This document shows, in pieces, positions 20,873-32,153 of a stretch of 64,000 nt of DNA. Numbering within the stretch: the stretch's first letter is position 1; each line of letters opens with the position of its first letter. Made by a program: the position numbers and the translations under genes. Under the pieces are notes generated by a model. The model was not told the origin of the DNA and ran no database searches. It was given only the letters and a program-made list of their open reading frames with translations. Source of the DNA: Trichomonas tenax. Taxonomy: Eukaryota; Parabasalia; Trichomonadida; Trichomonadidae. Where the stretch lies: NCBI GenBank assembly GCA_023091735.1, contig JALKBU010000161.1, positions 1 to 64,000 on the forward strand, in the 5' to 3' direction.

Positions 20873-22228
20873 TTATTCTTCAGCAAAATATGGATTCAAT
20901 TGATTGATAATTCTTTGTGCTAATGCAAAGTTCGACATGTCTTTCTCTTCAATGTCGAATAAAGATTCGTATATTTCGTTGACAAATGGCGTTTCTGCTA
21001 AGTTTTGACCAGTTTTTGCAACTGGATCTATTAATAAATACAGAACTTTAAGTGTTTCTGTATAGCATGGATCATTTCTATCAGAATCCAGCAATTCATT
21101 TATTATTTCAAGGAAATGCTCATTCCAAAAATCAAGAAGCATTTCGTTACTGATAGACTTGAACATAATGTGAATGAAATGCATTGCTGAATATTTTACT
21201 GAGAATTGCCCAAACTGCAGTATGTTAATCAGCTTATTCCGGAAAAAATCGCCATGATCTGGAAAAATTTCATATACACCAAGATAGGAAAGTATATGAG
21301 CTACATATATTCCATTTTCGGGCTCTAGTAAGCTAATCAAGTTGTTATTAAAGCCGAGTGATTCAATGTGTTGAATAAATCCAAATTGTTCCTCATTTCT
21401 AAAGTTTTCAAGAAAAACGAATATTGAATCAAGAGCACACGAACATGTAGTGCTTTGATACATAATTTCATTGATGATTATCTTTTCAATTTTGAAATTT
21501 GAAGATATTGTCATGATTCGCGACAGACATAAAAATGCACGTGAAATAACAGTTGAATTTCTATGTTCAAACAAATGAAGTGTGAATGCATAGTAATTTT
21601 GAAGAAAGTTAACTTGATCATTGTGATTTTGGGTCCAAAGAACTTTATAGAACATCGAAAGTGTCTTATAACAATGATCAATGAGTTTTTGCTCACTTTC
21701 GTTTCCTTCAAGATTAATGAAAGCGAATAAGTTTTGCCAGAAATTAAATTGCTCTAAAAAATCAAGTAAATTAGGGTTATTTAGCATTAGGTTGTATATT
21801 GAGTAGAGAGAAAATGTTGCAATTTCTTTGTTTGGATGTGAAAATAAAGAAACAATTATATTCAATATTTCATCATTTAGAAATGATTCTATTATATCAT
21901 TTTGTTTCAATGCAGATAGTCCAAATATAACTTGCATAGCGTGATCGAGCTTTATTTCCGAATTTTCAATTTCAGGTGGAATATGAAGTAAATTTTGAAG
22001 AACCTGGAATAGACAATTCATTTCTGTTATTAAATCTAGCCCTATTTCAGAGACAAACAAGTATTCATTTAAAAAATCGAATGTTTTTGTATCTTGATTT
22101 ATGAATTTTTCGATCAAGGTTGACCACTGTAATAGAAACTCATCAGCGTCTTCGTACACATTAAGAATTTTCGGCATTCTCTCATTTTTTGCGTTTTGAA
22201 TATCAGATTCATCAGTTTCTTTATACAT
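20873..22228 (-). CDS. ARM-like helical repeat protein, function unknown
   Basis: This 451-residue protein is an all-helical solenoid. Repeats such as DEILNIIVSLFSHPNKEIATFSLYSIYNLML and ENGIYVAHILSYLG resemble armadillo/HEAT units. No catalytic motif, signal peptide or membrane segment is visible. It is convergent with Phe-tRNA synthetase (53 bases between stops) and divergent from the SEL1L-like gene (213 bases). Trichomonads carry many such ARM-like proteins without a known role. The codon pattern and single long frame support a real gene. Confidence 0.75.
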   Translation of the reverse strand: MYKETDESDIQNAKNERMPKILNVYEDADEFLLQWSTLIEKFINQDTKTFDFLNEYLFVSEIGLDLITEMNCLFQVLQNLLHIPPEIENSEIKLDHAMQVIFGLSALKQNDIIESFLNDEILNIIVSLFSHPNKEIATFSLYSIYNLMLNNPNLLDFLEQFNFWQNLFAFINLEGNESEQKLIDHCYKTLSMFYKVLWTQNHNDQVNFLQNYYAFTLHLFEHRNSTVISRAFLCLSRIMTISSNFKIEKIIINEIMYQSTTCSCALDSIFVFLENFRNEEQFGFIQHIESLGFNNNLISLLEPENGIYVAHILSYLGVYEIFPDHGDFFRNKLINILQFGQFSVKYSAMHFIHIMFKSISNEMLLDFWNEHFLEIINELLDSDRNDPCYTETLKVLYLLIDPVAKTGQNLAETPFVNEIYESLFDIEEKDMSNFALAQRIINQLNPYFAEE

Positions 22229-22441
22229 TTTTGATAAATTTTTGAGACAAAATTCATCTCCTCACCTATGATATTTTATCTCCAAAACTTCAAAAGATTT
22301 TCGTTTAACCCCTTCTTATTTTTAACATCCCCAATTATAAAATATTTTTTTAATCCTTTTTTTATTTTCCAGACCCTGCTAGATATTTGATATCCCCTGT
22401 TTTATTTTTCAATACCCTTTTATATCTGTTTTATTTAAAAA

Positions 22442-24286
22442 ATGATGTTTTTAACTCTTTTTGGAGCAGTTTCGTGTTCCGCAAAGCGAAAATTTCCGTA
22501 TTATCCAGTCATCAATTTCGATTGTCACCGCAAAGACGATTATATCTGCATTGTTGATTTCTTTTCATTTTCGCACTTAAACAAATCATCATCGAGCTAC
22601 CCCGTGTTCAAAAAATGCATGAAGTCATTCGCTAACAGAAGAAACAACTCAATTTGCTTAAATCGTTTACATAATTACGCAATCGAAAATAATGGCGACG
22701 CAGCTTTCGTTTTGGGGACAATTCACGAATTCGGACTTTTCGGAAACCCTCAGAATGACACTAAAGCACGTTATTACTACAAAATAGGCTCAAATTGGGG
22801 ACATCCTGACTGTCTATATTCGCTTTCTTTTATGCAGCGCTACGGATTCGGTGGAGCCAAAGACGTTGAAGCTTCTCTGTTAACTTTGAGTGCTGCATAT
22901 TTTGGAGATTCAATTCCAGCGATTTTAGCTGAATCTTTCATGGATATTTATGGTGTCAACCATCCAGTATCTTATAGCGCTGCATTCGAAAAGTTATTGC
23001 CAATAATGCAAATTATGATGAATAATCTCACTTTTCCGCGAAGAGAATTCAATATCGGCGTTCTGAGGCTCAAAAAGGAACTTATTGATTTCGAAAAAGA
23101 CAGAGATGTGAAATATAAAACAATAATTCGTGAAGCGGAATCAGGAAACAAACAAGCAATGCTTAAATACGGCAGAATGCTGATGTTCGGTGATGAGCAG
23201 GGATTCCATGAACCAAATTACACAGCTGCTGAAGAAATTCTCAAAAAAGCTGCAGAAACAGGAGTGAAGCGTGCTTACACAATATTGGCTTATAAATATC
23301 TCTATGGACTTGGCTGCGACGCCGATATTGAGTTAGCTGAGTTTTATTTCAGCAAAGCTGCTGAGAAATTGGATCCAGTCGCTTTATATGAACTTGCAGA
23401 TATATATCTCGAACGAGATAGAAATCATGTGAAAGCATATAATTTCCTTAAACTTGCGACACTTGTCGATTGCGAAGCTGCTTACAGGATATTCAAGCTA
23501 AGAGGCGAGCTTAAAGAATTCCGTGACTTGAACGAAACGACAGATAATTATTATAAGAATATTCCTATATGCGCGAAAAATACACATCTTCGATCAATTT
23601 ATCACAATGGTGTTTTCCACTATCAAGGATTTTACAACAAATCTAAGGCAAAGCATGGTGTGAAGAAGATATTCCTTGCTGCTGAGTTATCACCTTACTT
23701 CGATATGGCCAAGCAAGCGTGGAAAGCATATATTGATGGTGATGTCAATTATTCACTCAGAATGTATCAAAAAATTGCGGATTGGGGCAGCGAAGCCGCA
23801 ATCTTTAATGTCCAAAAGATATTAGAAGATAGAAAAGAAGATACATCAGATTGGTTCGATATGTTACTCAAAATGAAGTTCAGTGATGCATATCTGAAAA
23901 AGGGAAAGTTAGAGATCGAAGCAGGCAACGAAACTGCTGGAATTAAATATCTCAGAAAGGCCTCGAAGAAGAATCCGAGGGCTGCTTTTGAATTAGCTGT
24001 TCATCTACACCAAACTAATTCAACAGAGGCCTTTTCTCGTTTAGACTTCGTTCAAAGAAATCAAAAGGCGGCATTTATTGCTGTCTACTACTATAGGCTC
24101 AAAATATGTTTGGAGTCGATTCCAGTTGGCTTCTACCATTGGATCCAAGGACGACGCTCTCAGAAGTACATCATCTTCTTAAAATTCATTGATAATAATG
24201 GTTCAACTCTCGCATTGATCTTCGCATTCCTTGGTTTCTCAGTTCTGCTCAGATACAGATTGAAATCAATCATCGATGAGAATTAA
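22442..24286 (+). CDS. SEL1L/Hrd3-like ERAD adaptor
   Basis: This 614-residue protein starts with a hydrophobic signal peptide (MFLTLFGAVSCSA). Many SEL1-type TPR repeats follow (AFVLGTIHEFGLFG; ARYYYKIGSNWGHPDCLYSL; QAMLKYGRMLMFGDEQGF; AEEILKKAAETGVKRAYTIL; AEFYFSKAAEKLDPVALYEL). The C-terminus has one transmembrane helix (LALIFAFLGFSVLL, about 588-602) and a short basic tail. This is the topology of Hrd3/SEL1L, the lumenal receptor that hands misfolded ER proteins to the HRD1 ubiquitin ligase. The lectin and ligase partners are not in the window. A general SEL1-repeat membrane protein is the alternative. The start is a double ATG directly after TTTAAAAA. Confidence 0.8.
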   Translation: MMFLTLFGAVSCSAKRKFPYYPVINFDCHRKDDYICIVDFFSFSHLNKSSSSYPVFKKCMKSFANRRNNSICLNRLHNYAIENNGDAAFVLGTIHEFGLFGNPQNDTKARYYYKIGSNWGHPDCLYSLSFMQRYGFGGAKDVEASLLTLSAAYFGDSIPAILAESFMDIYGVNHPVSYSAAFEKLLPIMQIMMNNLTFPRREFNIGVLRLKKELIDFEKDRDVKYKTIIREAESGNKQAMLKYGRMLMFGDEQGFHEPNYTAAEEILKKAAETGVKRAYTILAYKYLYGLGCDADIELAEFYFSKAAEKLDPVALYELADIYLERDRNHVKAYNFLKLATLVDCEAAYRIFKLRGELKEFRDLNETTDNYYKNIPICAKNTHLRSIYHNGVFHYQGFYNKSKAKHGVKKIFLAAELSPYFDMAKQAWKAYIDGDVNYSLRMYQKIADWGSEAAIFNVQKILEDRKEDTSDWFDMLLKMKFSDAYLKKGKLEIEAGNETAGIKYLRKASKKNPRAAFELAVHLHQTNSTEAFSRLDFVQRNQKAAFIAVYYYRLKICLESIPVGFYHWIQGRRSQKYIIFLKFIDNNGSTLALIFAFLGFSVLLRYRLKSIIDEN

Positions 24287-24372
24287 GCGTTATTTTTATG
24301 TATACACTTCATATATATTGTAAATATTGATTTTTTTTGTAAATATAATGACTCTATAAACAATCTAACATA

Positions 24373-25640
24373 TAGGGTGTGCAAGGGTGTGTTTAGCGCA
24401 GAAAGATAGAGAATGAGTTGAAATGTTATAATAACATCATTATAAACCCTATCAAATTTAAGCATTATAGCTATGGTTTGAAGTTTCTATTTCGATTATA
24501 AGTCACTCAAATATCACAATTTTGACATCCGTCATTTTTTTGCAAAATTTGGGTATCAAAATTTTTTCTTGCTTGAATATAGTGACCAATAGCAAAGTAC
24601 AGATCAATTTAAGCATATGCATAGATAGGCCGAACGATTCTAAATCGGAATCTATAGAGCAAAATAAAAAATCAAGGCTGTGTAACTTGAATAACTCTAT
24701 AAAAGCGAAACTAAATTTTTTTTGTGAAATTTCAAAAAAGTGAAAACATTTTCATCATTTGTCATGATGTCATATTGTGTTCACAATCAACTACAATCTA
24801 TATAATGTTAATATCCAATAAGTATATATCTTATTTATATATTATATCGTTGTTTTCCTTCATAATATTTGTATCAGATCAAAATAAAAATTTACGTCAT
24901 ATTTTTCAAATTTGTAATTGAAATGCTGTTTGAAGCATATACATCAAAATTGACTCCATTCAATTGAATAGCGTAATAGATCATCAACTATAGATCCGTT
25001 GTGTCCCTAAGGAAAGTAATTGGCACATCTCAATAATTAATGTTAAAGCAAATATTCGATGGGAATCAAATTTTTGTCAAAAAAATTGTGTTTGCGGAGA
25101 AAACATGTCTTTCAAGATTTTCGTTTTCATATCATTAATAAATCATCTATCTACTAATGTTATAATCAATACTGTATCTATTATATACGGTAACTATTAT
25201 CTATTTCTTTTATCAATCATTTGGTTGACTGTAATGAAAACAAAAAAAAAACATCGCAGATTGTCAAAATTCGAGTCGTCTCTATTTATGGGATTGCTTA
25301 TCAGCAACCTAAGATTCAGTTACAATTATGAGTATATCTATAGATTACATATTAGGTACACTATACATATAATAGCAGAGAAAGATTGTTTCAAAAATTT
25401 TTTGAAGAGAGAGTGAAAATTTTTCTTCGTCACATCAATAAAATGAACATTTTGGCACCAATTTTTCCCGCGAAACTGCTCTCGGACTTAATTTTGATTT
25501 TATATCCCACCATGGCGCCAAAATTATATGACACATTTCTCTATATAAGAGTTATTATAGGTGTATATTATATATGTGTTAATAGAATGATTCAGATTTG
25601 CTCCAATCTTTCTGCGCTAAACACATCCTTGCATACCCTA
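24373..25640. mobile_element. Mariner-like element with 35-bp TIRs and TA duplication
   Basis: Bases 24373-24407 and 25606-25640 are inverted repeats with two mismatches over 35 bp; both begin TAGGGT. Both ends are flanked by TA (24371-24372 and 25641-25642), the target-site duplication of Tc1/mariner transposons, and the 1268-bp length suits one transposase gene. No intact transposase remains. A frame at 25105-25416 contains HRRLSKFESSLFMGLL, which faintly resembles the first helix-turn-helix of mariner transposases (L-S-x-F-E-R-G-x-I), but this is weak. The copy is dead or non-autonomous. Confidence 0.75.
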
Positions 25641-25642
25641 TA

Positions 25643-26769
25643 TTATAACAAGAAATGACTCTTTTTTTATTGTTTTTATTTATTTTTTTAATAATTTCAA
25701 GATCAATATCCAAATTCTTTGCTTTGTTGATGGATGTTCTAAGCCAAAAGTTGTGTAATTCTAGTATTCTTGACAAATTGCAATATATAAATGAACAATT
25801 CGATGGTTTTAATTGCCAAATTATGGAAAAGATTGTATATCAATGATCAATTGTTATTTTCCACATATTTTTCTTTTAATACAGCAGGGCATCATTTTAC
25901 TAATGATTGATAAGTTCATTTTCATGATTGATAAAAAATTTGATAACCAATGATTAAAAATAAGAATAAACTAATTTAAATATGACAGATATATTAAAAT
26001 ATACAATTGCAATACAAAAATCAATAACATTTCGATATATTTTTATCATAGAAAGAAATTTAATTCAAATTTCTCAATTATTTAAGGTATTTTCAGATTT
26101 AAAATTAATTGACAAAATATATGCTTAGTGGTGATATCTGTTGCAATAGATTCATTATTGATGATCAAATCAATTTTGAAATTCGAAAATGTTCAATGGT
26201 AACATTACTAATTCTGCTAAAAGATATAAAGCAGCTCTACAACAAATTATGATAAAAAGTTAAAAATTGTCTAAATCACATTTATTTCAATATTTGTTAT
26301 TCAAATTTTCATAAATAATTATAATTGAAGAAAATATTTTGACCACATATAAACATTGAATGTTAGAATCATAATTGCGCTGTAAAATCATTCAATTTCA
26401 ATCTTTTATCCTCAAAAATTTTCCAATTATGTAATTTTTCACGCGATAATGGTAATGCATTACATGATGCAACAATGTAATAATCCTTAAAAATAAAAAG
26501 TAACATCTCATTAATTGAATTAAAAATAATCGTTGCAAAAAATTTCGAAATATTCTTCAACATAAGAATCCAAACATAATTCCCTATAGTTGACAACTGA
26601 ATATTCAATTTTTTGAAAGTAATGGCAAAAATTTTTGAAAGAAAATATTCAAAAGATTGATTTTGAAAATAAAAAACGAACATTTTGGTTGTCATAATTA
26701 ATAAAGGGAATGCAAATTATGATAGTATACTAATTTTTCAAAAATAGATAAAATTTATTTTGATCATTG
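25643..26769. other. AT-rich spacer between mobile element and glycine-rich pseudogenes
   Basis: Very AT-rich. A 108-codon minus-strand frame (26369-26695) has mixed hydrophobic composition and no recognised motif; I do not call it a gene. Confidence 0.4.
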
Positions 26770-27114
26770 ATGTTCAACATTTTTGTGCTTTTCATTTCTC
26801 AGATATTCAATAAGGGCATCAACGAGACAATAGATCTGACTCTTGGAATTTACTCTATAGAATGCAGAGGAGCTCAAGGAGGAAGTTGGGACAAACAAAA
26901 TTATTTCGGTGGCAAAGGAAGCGTTGTTTCTGCAAATATTAGCATCAAAAGAAGCGACAAAGTTAAATATACTGTTGGAGTGCAACCTAATGGCATAAAG
27001 GGAGGAAATCCTGATGGTGGAAATGCAATTTAGAAAGACAACATTCGAGGAAAAGGAGGAGGGTGTTCAAGTTTAGTCTTTATTAGTGATCAGCCTGTTA
27101 TTTTTGCAGCATAA
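26770..27114 (+). pseudogene. Glycine-rich domain gene, copy 1, disrupted
   Basis: The frame begins with a hydrophobic leader (MFNIFVLFISQIF) and then the glycine-rich domain: GIYSIECRGAQGG, GGKGSVVSANISI, YTVGVQPNG and GGNPDGGNA. An in-frame TAG at about 27031-27033 interrupts it. The frame then continues with IRGKGGGCSSLVFISD and QPVIFAA before a TAA at 27112. The domain is of the Pfam Gly_rich type found in many trichomonad secreted or surface proteins. The C-terminal part is missing because copy 2 begins immediately after. Confidence 0.7.
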
Positions 27115-27129
27115 TTCCATGAATTATTG

Positions 27130-27947
27130 TACTTTAGTCTAAGCAATGGCAGATCACCGATGAGGTAAATCAAACACAGTCTTTGAGGCCAGGAATATAC
27201 TATGTTGAGTGCAAAGGTGCTCAAGGCGGAAGATGGGAAGATTCATTTTTCGGAGGATTGGGAAGTTTCGTGAATGGCACAATTAACATCAAAAGATGGA
27301 CAGTTGTTAAGACTACAGTAGGAAAGCAGCCTAATGGTCCTGAAGGAGGAATACCTGATGGAGGCTTTTGTGTTAATTCAGAAAACGGTTTTGGTGGAAG
27401 AGGTGGAGGTGGCTCAACATCAATTTTTATTGATGACCTACCAGCAATCTTTGAGCAATCTTTGGCGCTGGTGGCTCAGGAGCTTATAAATCAATTTATA
27501 GTCAATGGTCTGGAAACGGAAGGTCTGGAGGAAATATTGAATATTCATACATATATAAAAGGTATAATGATGGAATATTTTATTTTTTTTGAAAATCCAA
27601 ATTATGTTGTCAATAAAGTTGAAATTACCAATGATTTTCTTCTTTATCAAGGCGGAAATGGAACAAGCTATTATTTGGGAGGCGGTGAAGGCTATTAATG
27701 TGGCAAAGGAGGGTATCTCGAGCGACAAAGTAAGGGATATTATCTTTATTTCGGTATGGGCGGATTTTCTTTTGTATATTGTAACCTTATTTCCAATTTT
27801 AGTGTATTCCATGGAAATTCACAATTTGGAAATCCTAACAATAGATCTATACCAAAGCTAAAACAAAGAATACAAGGCTTGGATCATTTCCTATCGCTTC
27901 GAATGAAATACAGAATGAACAGACGTCAGAATAACGATTATGAATAA
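27130..27947 (+). pseudogene. Glycine-rich domain gene, copy 2, disrupted
   Basis: The same domain recurs: GIYYVECKGAQGG, GGLGSFVNGTINI, TVGKQPNGPEGG and GGRGGGGSTSIFIDD. Translation slips out of frame at about 27455, where the expected GAGGSGAYKS lies in the next frame, and back at about 27580. An in-frame TAA at 27696-27698 then cuts GGNGTSYYLGGGEGY from the in-frame continuation CGKGGYLE and MGGFSFVYC. The C-terminal tail LDHFLSLRMKYRMNRRQNND is shared with copy 3. Three lesions make this a clear pseudogene, with no proper start of its own. Confidence 0.75.
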
Positions 27948-28481
27948 TTATCATTTTTAATCTCTTTCGGAATCAAATAATATATACGATAATCAATAAT
28001 TTTTCTCTTATTACATAATTTTCATTCGCTAATATATCTTTTTTGTGTAGTTGTTTTATTTCAAAATTCCATTTTTGCAAAAGGAATTTGATATATTATG
28101 TTATTTGTTCGTAAACAGCTTAGTTAATATCAATACATTCAATCCTTAATGAAAAATAATAATATATTAAAAATAGGCTAAAGTTAGCAAAAAGAAATTA
28201 AAATTAATTTTCATTATTAAAAATTAGGCTAAATTGCTTTTAATGTTAGATATTTATTCATAAAACATGAGAGTATCAATAAAGATTAAATATGAATCTT
28301 TAAATCTTAGTTTTTAAGTGTGATTGATTGAATCTCTCATAAATAAACAAAAGTTTAATCAAAGAGAATCGTAAAAATGGAATCAATAGAAGACAGTGAT
28401 TGCTGAGTATCGATATAAATCGATAAATCTAATTTTTGACAAAGTTCTCAAAAAATAAAAAAGATTTTATATCAAATTTCA
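27948..28481. other. Spacer between glycine-rich copies
   Basis: AT-rich, with no gene seen. It contains a partly repeated word GGCTAAA(A)TTGC/GTTAGC near 28175-28240. Confidence 0.4.
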
Positions 28482-29446
28482 ATGAGAAAATTTTCATCAC
28501 AATTTTTGATGCTTTCTAAATTAATCAGCCTTAATATAACAAATGCTGCTAACGAAACCGTAATTTTAACACCTGGAATATACAATGCACAAGTTAGAGG
28601 CGTTCAAAGAGGAAATTATAAACAATTTTCGTTAATTGGAGGAAAAGGAAGTTTTGTTAATGCTACAATCAATATAAAGAAAGAAAATCTATTATTAGTT
28701 ACTGTTGGCAAACATTCTTTTGGTGTAGAAGGAGGTTTTACTGATGGTGGATTTTCTGCGAACACTGATGGAACGATTCGAGGAAAAGGTGGCAGAGGCT
28801 CGAGTTACATTTACATCGATGATAGCCAGCAATATTTGCCGCAGGAGGTTCTAGTTCATTTCATTCAACAATAAGTTCTTTTTGGGATGCAAATGGTTCT
28901 CCAGGTGGAAATATAACTCATTCCTATATGTATACATGTGATAAATTGGATTCTTATACTGTTTCAAATGATTTGAAGCTGTTCCAAGGTGGAAATGGAA
29001 CAGATTATTATCCAGGAGGCGGCGGTGTGCATTATGGTGGGAAAGGTGGCTATCTTGGAATATTGCTTGTTTGTAGTGGAATGGGAGGTTTTTCATACGA
29101 TAACCAAACTGTCATAATAAATTACAGTGTTTATGATGGAAATTCAGCATTAGGGAATTCGAAAAATGGTTCTATTTTGATTACACTAATTCAACAATGC
29201 ACTGATTATTGCAATGAATGCAATTTAACACATTGCATCAGTTGCAAAGATGGCTTCTTCGTAAATTCAGATGGGAATTGTAGTCCAAATCGAACTCCAA
29301 TTCCAACTCCTCAAACAACTCCAAATTATACACCAATGAGAACACCTGCACCAACGTATAGAACTCTAAGTTTCGATAATCTTCTTTCTTTACGTCTCAA
29401 GTTCAAAATGCGAAAACAAAAAAACAATGATAAAATTTTTGTTTGA
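28482..29446 (+). pseudogene. Glycine-rich domain gene, copy 3, single frameshift
   Basis: The frame starts with a leader (MRKFSSQFLMLSKLISL) and the glycine-rich domain (TILTPGIYNAQVRG, GGKGSFVNATINI, GKGGRGSSYIYIDDS). A one-base shift near 28826 breaks it. The next frame carries on with IFAAGGSSSFHS, QGGNGTDYYPGGGG and MGGFSYDNQ, then a cysteine-rich module (CTDYCNECNLTHCISCKDGF), a TP-repeat linker (TPIPTPQTTPNYTP) and the tail LSLRLKFKMRKQKNND. It is the best preserved of the three copies. A sequencing error at one base would make it intact, giving about 320 residues. Confidence 0.75.
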
Positions 29447-29692
29447 TCGTTGATTGTGGTTCAGCAATAATGAATTTGAGTCGTTAAATTCCATGATAAA
29501 ACTAAGTTCAAAATTATCTTATAACATGGATTAAAAATTAATGGTTCAAGACTTCGGTTGAAGATAAAAGTGATCCAAAACACTTTTATTTCAATATTAA
29601 ACATCATAATATTAACACATCACTGAAATAAAAAGAAATGTAGTTATTATAATAAAGCAATATTTTTACTATTTATGGTATAGTTTCTAAAT

Positions 29693-29925
29693 TCATGTTT
29701 GGGCTGCTTTGGCCCTCATTGTAGCCTGAACAATGACGAATATAATACCAATTATGAATCCAACAATTCCACATATTCCAGAAACCTTTGGGAGCTTTGG
29801 ATATTTTTCATCCCATACTGATGATCATGTTATTGATTGCTGAGCGAGAATAATCAATCATGTTATTGCTAATTTCAACGCAAGTGGCCTGATTGCAATC
29901 AATTTCTCAGAGTTCATCTAAAAAT
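29693..29925 (-). pseudogene. C-terminal remnant of a membrane protein (tetraspanin-like?)
   Basis: Reading the minus strand, EIDCNQATCVEISNNMIDYS is followed, after a frameshift, by WDEKYPKLPKVSG, a transmembrane helix (GICGIVGFIIGIIFVIVQA) and the short tail TMRAKAAQT before TGA at 29693. At least one stop and one frameshift separate the pieces. The cysteine-containing loop followed by a last membrane helix suggests the end of a tetraspanin, but the fragment is too short to be sure. Confidence 0.4.
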
Positions 29926-30416
29926 GATATTTTTTTGATGTATATGATTATTGAGGTGTTTAATACATTCCTAAAGCTTGGCTGGAATTCGAACATATGA
30001 AAAGATATAAAAATACACAAAGAATGTATCGATAGCATTTAGATCACTATATATACACTATGTGGATGTGTTCAAAAATGAGTTTTAGAAATACCTTTAA
30101 ATAACTCTAATTCTGATAAGCAATGAATATTCATGGTCTACATTTTGTGAAGTAACCTAGTAAATAAAGTTATTTATTGATTTATCATTAATCAGAATTA
30201 AATTTTATGTAAAGTCCATTAAATACTTTATGAATATAAAGAATATATGTTTTTATGAACATTGACACGATTAGTAACTCAAGATTCATCAAATTCTTTT
30301 GATGATTTTTTGATTAAAGATTTTTTATTTATGAATTGGATTATATAGCATTTCTTTTTATCAAATTTCAAATATTTTTGTATGCTTTAAAAGTGTACGT
30401 TAAACAAAAAAATAAA
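29926..30416. other. Intergenic spacer
   Basis: AT-rich, with no gene seen. AAAAGTGTACG at 30389-30399, about 18 bases ahead of the next ATG, resembles the GTGACA start-proximal element. Confidence 0.45.
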
Positions 30417-31163
30417 ATGTTGGAAGTTCCAACTTCTGATGCAGCGATTTCTGCGATTGCTGCTTTACAGAAAAGAATCAGAGAACTTGAGAAGGAAAGA
30501 GATGATTTACTTGCGAACAAAGAATTCTACGAAAAACACGCTTTTGATAATATAATGTTGATATCTGAACGAGAAATTCGATGTGATCAAGCACATACTG
30601 TCGGAAATGATATAATGAACTATGTTACCAATATTCAAAACGATGTTATCGAAGCGAAAAAGAAAAATCGACAATTAAAAGAACTTCTGTTTAATCTAGA
30701 AGCGACATTTCCAGAGCTATCAGGAAATGTGAAGTATTCTTTGCGTTCTGTTCAAGAAATTAAAGAAAATTCATATTTAACGCGATCAATTCTCAATGAT
30801 TACCAAATACTGTTGAAGGAACTGATAAAAATCGAGCCTATAATGTTCAATGACTTCATAAGGTTCAAAATAGAAAGAATCGATATTAAAAGAGTTAAAA
30901 TCCCAAGATTTGTTGCTCCTATACTTGAAGAACTCGAAGAGCTGCCGAAGAACTTCAAGAAAATCACAACAAAGAAACAATTCAAGAATGTTTTAATTTT
31001 ATTCAAAGCGAGAGATCTCGTCAGGTTCATTGCCAACAGACTCACTTATTTATCAGAAGACGCTACTGTTCGTGAAAAGTACAATGTTCATGATAAAGAA
31101 ATTTCGGAATTATATAAAGGCTATGTTGAGTTATATAGAACGGCCAAGAAGTTCAAAGTTTAA
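30417..31163 (+). CDS. Coiled-coil protein, function unknown
   Basis: In this 248-residue protein an N-terminal coiled coil (about 15-60: AISAIAALQKRIRELEKERDDLL) is followed by a second helical stretch (about 80-135) and a Lys-rich helical C-terminal half (IKRVKIPRFVAPILEELEEL; FKARDLVRFIANRLTYL). There is no signal peptide, membrane segment or catalytic motif. The ATG at 30417 is chosen because the upstream open frame starts only at a TTG and looks unlike protein. It may be a cytoskeletal or vesicle-tether component, but I do not recognise a family. Confidence 0.75.
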   Translation: MLEVPTSDAAISAIAALQKRIRELEKERDDLLANKEFYEKHAFDNIMLISEREIRCDQAHTVGNDIMNYVTNIQNDVIEAKKKNRQLKELLFNLEATFPELSGNVKYSLRSVQEIKENSYLTRSILNDYQILLKELIKIEPIMFNDFIRFKIERIDIKRVKIPRFVAPILEELEELPKNFKKITTKKQFKNVLILFKARDLVRFIANRLTYLSEDATVREKYNVHDKEISELYKGYVELYRTAKKFKV

Positions 31164-32153
31164 TTGCGGCGTTATTTTGGATATATATTCGATTATATTT
31201 TTTCAATTTTCTCGATTCAATTTTCATACGAATTTAACACTATACCCATAATACGTAGATCCTAATTAATTCTCATTTTTTAAGAATTTCCCTTAATACG
31301 AAAATAATCTGATGTTTGTTATTCAATCGTCGTTAACAGCCAAAATATTCAATGTACAAAGAGCATATAAAAAGTTTAAGTGTTTCCTATAGTTTTTGTC
31401 ACCGGAACTCAAAAATTTTTTATCGAAGAAAATAAGAAACTTTATTTTTCTATCTTCTCAATGGATTTGTAATACATAGAACTTGGACTTTTAAATAACT
31501 CTATATCATTATAAAATAAAAGATTGACCAAAATAAGAAACTCTATTTCGCATTCTAATTCATGTCTCTATCATCTACAGCATATCAAGGTTTCATGTAT
31601 TACAAAGCTAGTCTAATTCTAAACATATCGAAAAATGGGCAAGGTTATATTTCATTTTTATCCTTATCTTTAAAATATCTAGGATATGGTGATGCTAAAT
31701 AACATAAAATGATATATTTCTAAATCAAAATTGAATTCTAAATTTTTGAATTTGTCAGCATGTTTATAATTTTCAGGATATGTAGATATCAAATATCGAA
31801 CAATTATAGGAAAATAACAACCTTTCAAAATTGAGTATCGTTATTTTAAAATGTAATTGACAAATTTATAATCTATAGGTAATACGAAACATAAATTTAA
31901 CAAAATTATTTGGAAATAAAGATAACCAAAAATTAAAAAGCGTTATTTTAGGATTTTGTCATTAAATTTAGATAATACAGGATATATAATAAAAAACGCA
32001 AAATTATCCGAAATAACGAAAGATAAAAAATAAAAAACGTTATTTTAGTTTTCTGAAGGCGTTTTCATGGTATATAGACTATGGAGATCCTAAAAATCTA
32101 AAAATTTTTGAAAAATAGATGAAAAAAATTCGTTTTTAGAAAAAAATTTGTTG
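31164..32153. other. Long intergenic region with repeated CGTTATTTT words
   Basis: AT-rich with no gene. The word CGTTATTTT recurs (near 31169, 31838, 31939 and 32038). The same word is seen near other spacers, such as 60007. Its role is unknown. Confidence 0.4.

Noticed and set aside
26369..26695. 108-codon minus-strand frame
   Set aside because: Mixed hydrophobic residues, very AT-rich, no motif; may be chance.
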